A stretch of 7,881 nucleotides of DNA, taken from positions 1 to 7,881 of the forward strand of contig DATGLW010000033.1 in the NCBI GenBank assembly GCA_035293965.1, given 5' to 3'. This document shows positions 6,420-7,881 of the stretch, in pieces. The position numbers were made by a program, and so were the translations under genes. The notes beneath the pieces are model-generated. The model saw only the letters and a list, made by a program, of their open reading frames with translations, was not told the origin of the DNA and made no database searches. The stretch is from DATGLW01 sp035293965 (GTDB lineage Bacteria; Actinomycetota; Acidimicrobiia; Acidimicrobiales; RAAP-2). Numbering within the stretch: position 1 is the stretch's first letter; every line of letters begins with the position of its first letter.

Positions 6420-7172
6420 CAATCAAGGGCACACGGGTGCGAGGGAGCGGGGTACCCGGTTGTCCTCGACGTCCGCGGGCGACCCTGCCTGGTGGTCGGG
6501 GCGGGCGCCGTGGCCGCCCGGAAGGTCGCCGGGCTGGTGGGCGCCGGTGCCGAGGTGACCGTGGTGGCGCCGCGAGTGCACCCGACCATCGCTGCTCTGG
6601 CCGACGATCAGGAGGGGGTGGCCACGCGCTCGGGCGCGGGCACCGTGGCCATCGAGCGCCGCCCGTACCGTGCCGGTGACGCCGCGAGGTTCCGGCTCGT
6701 CGTGACCGCGACGGGCCTGCCGGAGGTCGACGACCTGGTCGTGGCGGACGCCGAGGCAGCCGGGGTGTGGTTGAACTGCGCCGACGACCCGGGGCGCAGC
6801 AGCTTCCTCCTGCCCTCGGTCCACCGCGACGGCCCGGTGAGCGTGGCCGTGTCCACCGGTGGTGCCAGCCCGGCCCTGGCGGGGTGGCTGCGCCGGCGGC
6901 TCGGCAATGCGGCCGGGCGCCATGTGGGCGAGCTGGCGACGTTGCTGGCCGACGGGAGGCGCCGCATCCAGGCGCAGCGTCGCCCGACGTCAGCCGTCGA
7001 CTGGCAAGCCCTGCTCGATGGGCCCCTCCCCGATCTCGTCGCCGACGGCAGGATCGAAGAAGCTCGGGCGATCGTCGACCGCGCCACGGCGCCCGAGGGC
7101 CGCGATGCGCCGCCTGAGGACCTCGCCAGGGCGCCCGAGCGCGGCGGTGCGGCACCTGCCCACGGCGCCTGA
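6399..7172 (+). CDS. Precorrin-2 dehydrogenase / sirohydrochlorin ferrochelatase (CysG N-terminal, Met8p/SirC type)
   Basis: This 257-residue enzyme should oxidise precorrin-2 to sirohydrochlorin with NAD+ and may insert iron, giving siroheme for the divergently encoded sulfite reductase. Visible are the Rossmann motif GAGAVAARK (34-42), VTVVAP (53-58), NCADDP (126-131), FLLPS (136-140) and AVSTGGASPAL (150-160). Asp129 aligns with catalytic Asp104 of E. coli CysG (NVVD). The methyltransferase half of full-length CysG is absent, so uroporphyrinogen methylation must be encoded elsewhere. ATG 6399 has GAGG 10 nt upstream, inside the operator-like repeat. The last 28 residues are an Ala/Pro/Glu-rich tail outside the family fold, made by a short DNA repeat whose second copy supplies the stop. 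Some family members lack chelatase activity, so that half is less certain. Confidence 0.88.
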   Translation: MSDRSSQQSRAHGCEGAGYPVVLDVRGRPCLVVGAGAVAARKVAGLVGAGAEVTVVAPRVHPTIAALADDQEGVATRSGAGTVAIERRPYRAGDAARFRLVVTATGLPEVDDLVVADAEAAGVWLNCADDPGRSSFLLPSVHRDGPVSVAVSTGGASPALAGWLRRRLGNAAGRHVGELATLLADGRRRIQAQRRPTSAVDWQALLDGPLPDLVADGRIEEARAIVDRATAPEGRDAPPEDLARAPERGGAAPAHGA

Positions 7173-7194
7173 GGACCTCGCCACGGCGCCCGAG
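7112..7194. repeat. Imperfect 28-bp direct repeat at the 3' end of the siroheme gene
   Basis: Two 28-bp copies (7112-7139 and 7167-7194) differ at one base and are offset by 55 bp. The last 15 bases of the second copy also occur at 7082-7096. Because 55 is not a multiple of three, copy one is read as PEDLARAPE and copy two in a shifted frame, where its CCTGAG provides the TGA stop of the gene. It looks like a local duplication that rebuilt the C-terminus. Confidence 0.7.
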
Positions 7195-7252
7195 GCGGCC
7201 CCGGGTCGGCCAGCGCGACCGCGGGCGAGCGGGAGACCTCGCTGGATCCGAT

Positions 7253-7852
7253 TCACGGCTGGGCAACCATGAGGCCCAGTGCCACCATCAGCAGCGACGT
7301 GACGGCCGCAGACGACCACACGAGCGTCCGGCACTGCGTGCGCAGGAAGGCCTGATCACCGGTCGACGCAGCAGGGGCTGCAGCGAGGGCGGGAGCGGCC
7401 TGCGGAGCCCGCACCTCCGTGCGGCCACCGTCCGTGTCGCCCGTCGCGTCGGCCGTCGAAACCGATGCGATGAGCTCCTGCACCTTCCGTTCGGCCGGCC
7501 ACAGGAGAGATTCGCCGACCACCGCCGCCGCTGCCCAGAGCACGAGGCTGCCGACGATCCAGCTGTCGGCCACCCGGTAGAACCCGCCCGACATCGCAAC
7601 CAGGGCGAGCCCGAGCACGGGCACGCCGTACAGCGCCCGACCGGCCCAGTTGACACCCGGCGAGAAGTAGCGGACCACCGACGCCGCCAGCGCCTCGCCC
7701 GGGCGCTGCGCGAGGAGCCGAGCCGCCTGGATGCCGCACGCCGCGACCGAGCCGAGCGCCACGACGGCACATGCGACGTGGAAGAGGAGCACGAGGTCGA
7801 ACCCCGCGCCGGTCGGTTGCGTCGTGCCGGCGACCGGGCGGAGGACGACCAC
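7253..7852 (-). CDS. Four-helix membrane protein, possibly DUF2269-like
   Basis: At least 199 residues are encoded, starting at GTG 7852. The frame remains open to the window edge without another in-frame start codon, so the true N-terminus may lie outside. Hydrophobic helices are at about 18-42 (with His25), 73-90, 97-117 and 176-197. Between the third and fourth lies a hydrophilic Ala/Pro/Thr-rich loop (about 130-168). The first helix followed by a Gln-Ala-Ala-Arg-Leu segment resembles small predicted membrane proteins such as DUF2269, but I see no catalytic or metal-binding motif. It converges on the siroheme gene with an 80-nt gap in which no strong terminator is visible. Nothing links it to sulfur metabolism. 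Confidence 0.7.
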   Translation of the reverse strand: MVVLRPVAGTTQPTGAGFDLVLLFHVACAVVALGSVAACGIQAARLLAQRPGEALAASVVRYFSPGVNWAGRALYGVPVLGLALVAMSGGFYRVADSWIVGSLVLWAAAAVVGESLLWPAERKVQELIASVSTADATGDTDGGRTEVRAPQAAPALAAAPAASTGDQAFLRTQCRTLVWSSAAVTSLLMVALGLMVAQP

Positions 7853-7881
7853 GCCGCCATTGTGCCCGGCGACCCCGCCGA

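Noticed and set aside
6201..6422. Starting cysH at an upstream ATG or GTG to give a protein of up to 315 residues.
   Set aside because: The extra N-terminal segment is Arg-rich and unlike the family, and it would need a start upstream of or inside the predicted promoter. GTG 6200 has a good ribosome site.
6714..6731. Apparent loss of a catalytic Asp in the siroheme enzyme, where CysG has ATDDD and this protein has ATGLP.
   Set aside because: Counting CysG residues places Asp104 in NVVD, which aligns with NCAD here, so the catalytic Asp is present as Asp129.
7173..7252. A bidirectional terminator between the convergent siroheme and membrane protein genes.
   Set aside because: Only short 5-bp stems (such as GGTCG/CGACC) and no T-tract are present, too little to call a terminator.

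Overview
The window is very GC-rich, with long open frames on both strands. It reads as a chromosomal segment from a high-GC actinobacterium, possibly Acidimicrobiia. The clues are an M. tuberculosis SirA-type sulfite reductase, an FrhB-family (coenzyme F420) flavoprotein and a GlpR-like divisome membrane protein. The taxonomic placement is inference. No rRNA, convincing tRNA, CRISPR array or insertion sequence was seen.

The core is a sulfur-assimilation locus. On the minus strand, reading from about 6200 down to 2121, four genes are packed with 1-4 nt overlaps: cysH (APS/PAPS reductase), a siroheme [4Fe-4S] sulfite reductase, an FrhB-like protein with two N-terminal [4Fe-4S] ferredoxin motifs, and a 122-residue protein of unknown function. 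Diverging from cysH on the plus strand is a single-domain precorrin-2 dehydrogenase/sirohydrochlorin ferrochelatase, which makes the siroheme the reductase needs. The short region between them (6201-6398) holds a good minus-strand promoter, a weaker plus-strand promoter and a perfect inverted repeat placed to control both directions.

Together the genes describe reduction of activated sulfate to sulfite (CysH) and of sulfite to sulfide (Sir), with cofactor supply from the divergent gene. The unusual part is the likely electron donor: an FpoF/Fsr-type F420H2-oxidising module is translationally coupled to the reductase. This resembles a two-polypeptide version of the archaeal F420-dependent sulfite reductase (Fsr), built on an assimilatory SirA-type catalytic subunit. 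That is the most interesting hypothesis here.

Flanks: downstream on the minus strand lie a stand-alone ABC ATPase (2050-1232) and a GlpR-like membrane protein (1150-134). Positions 1-133 hold no supported gene, only a strong hairpin. At the right end, a four-helix membrane protein (7852-7253, minus, open to the window edge) converges on the siroheme gene.
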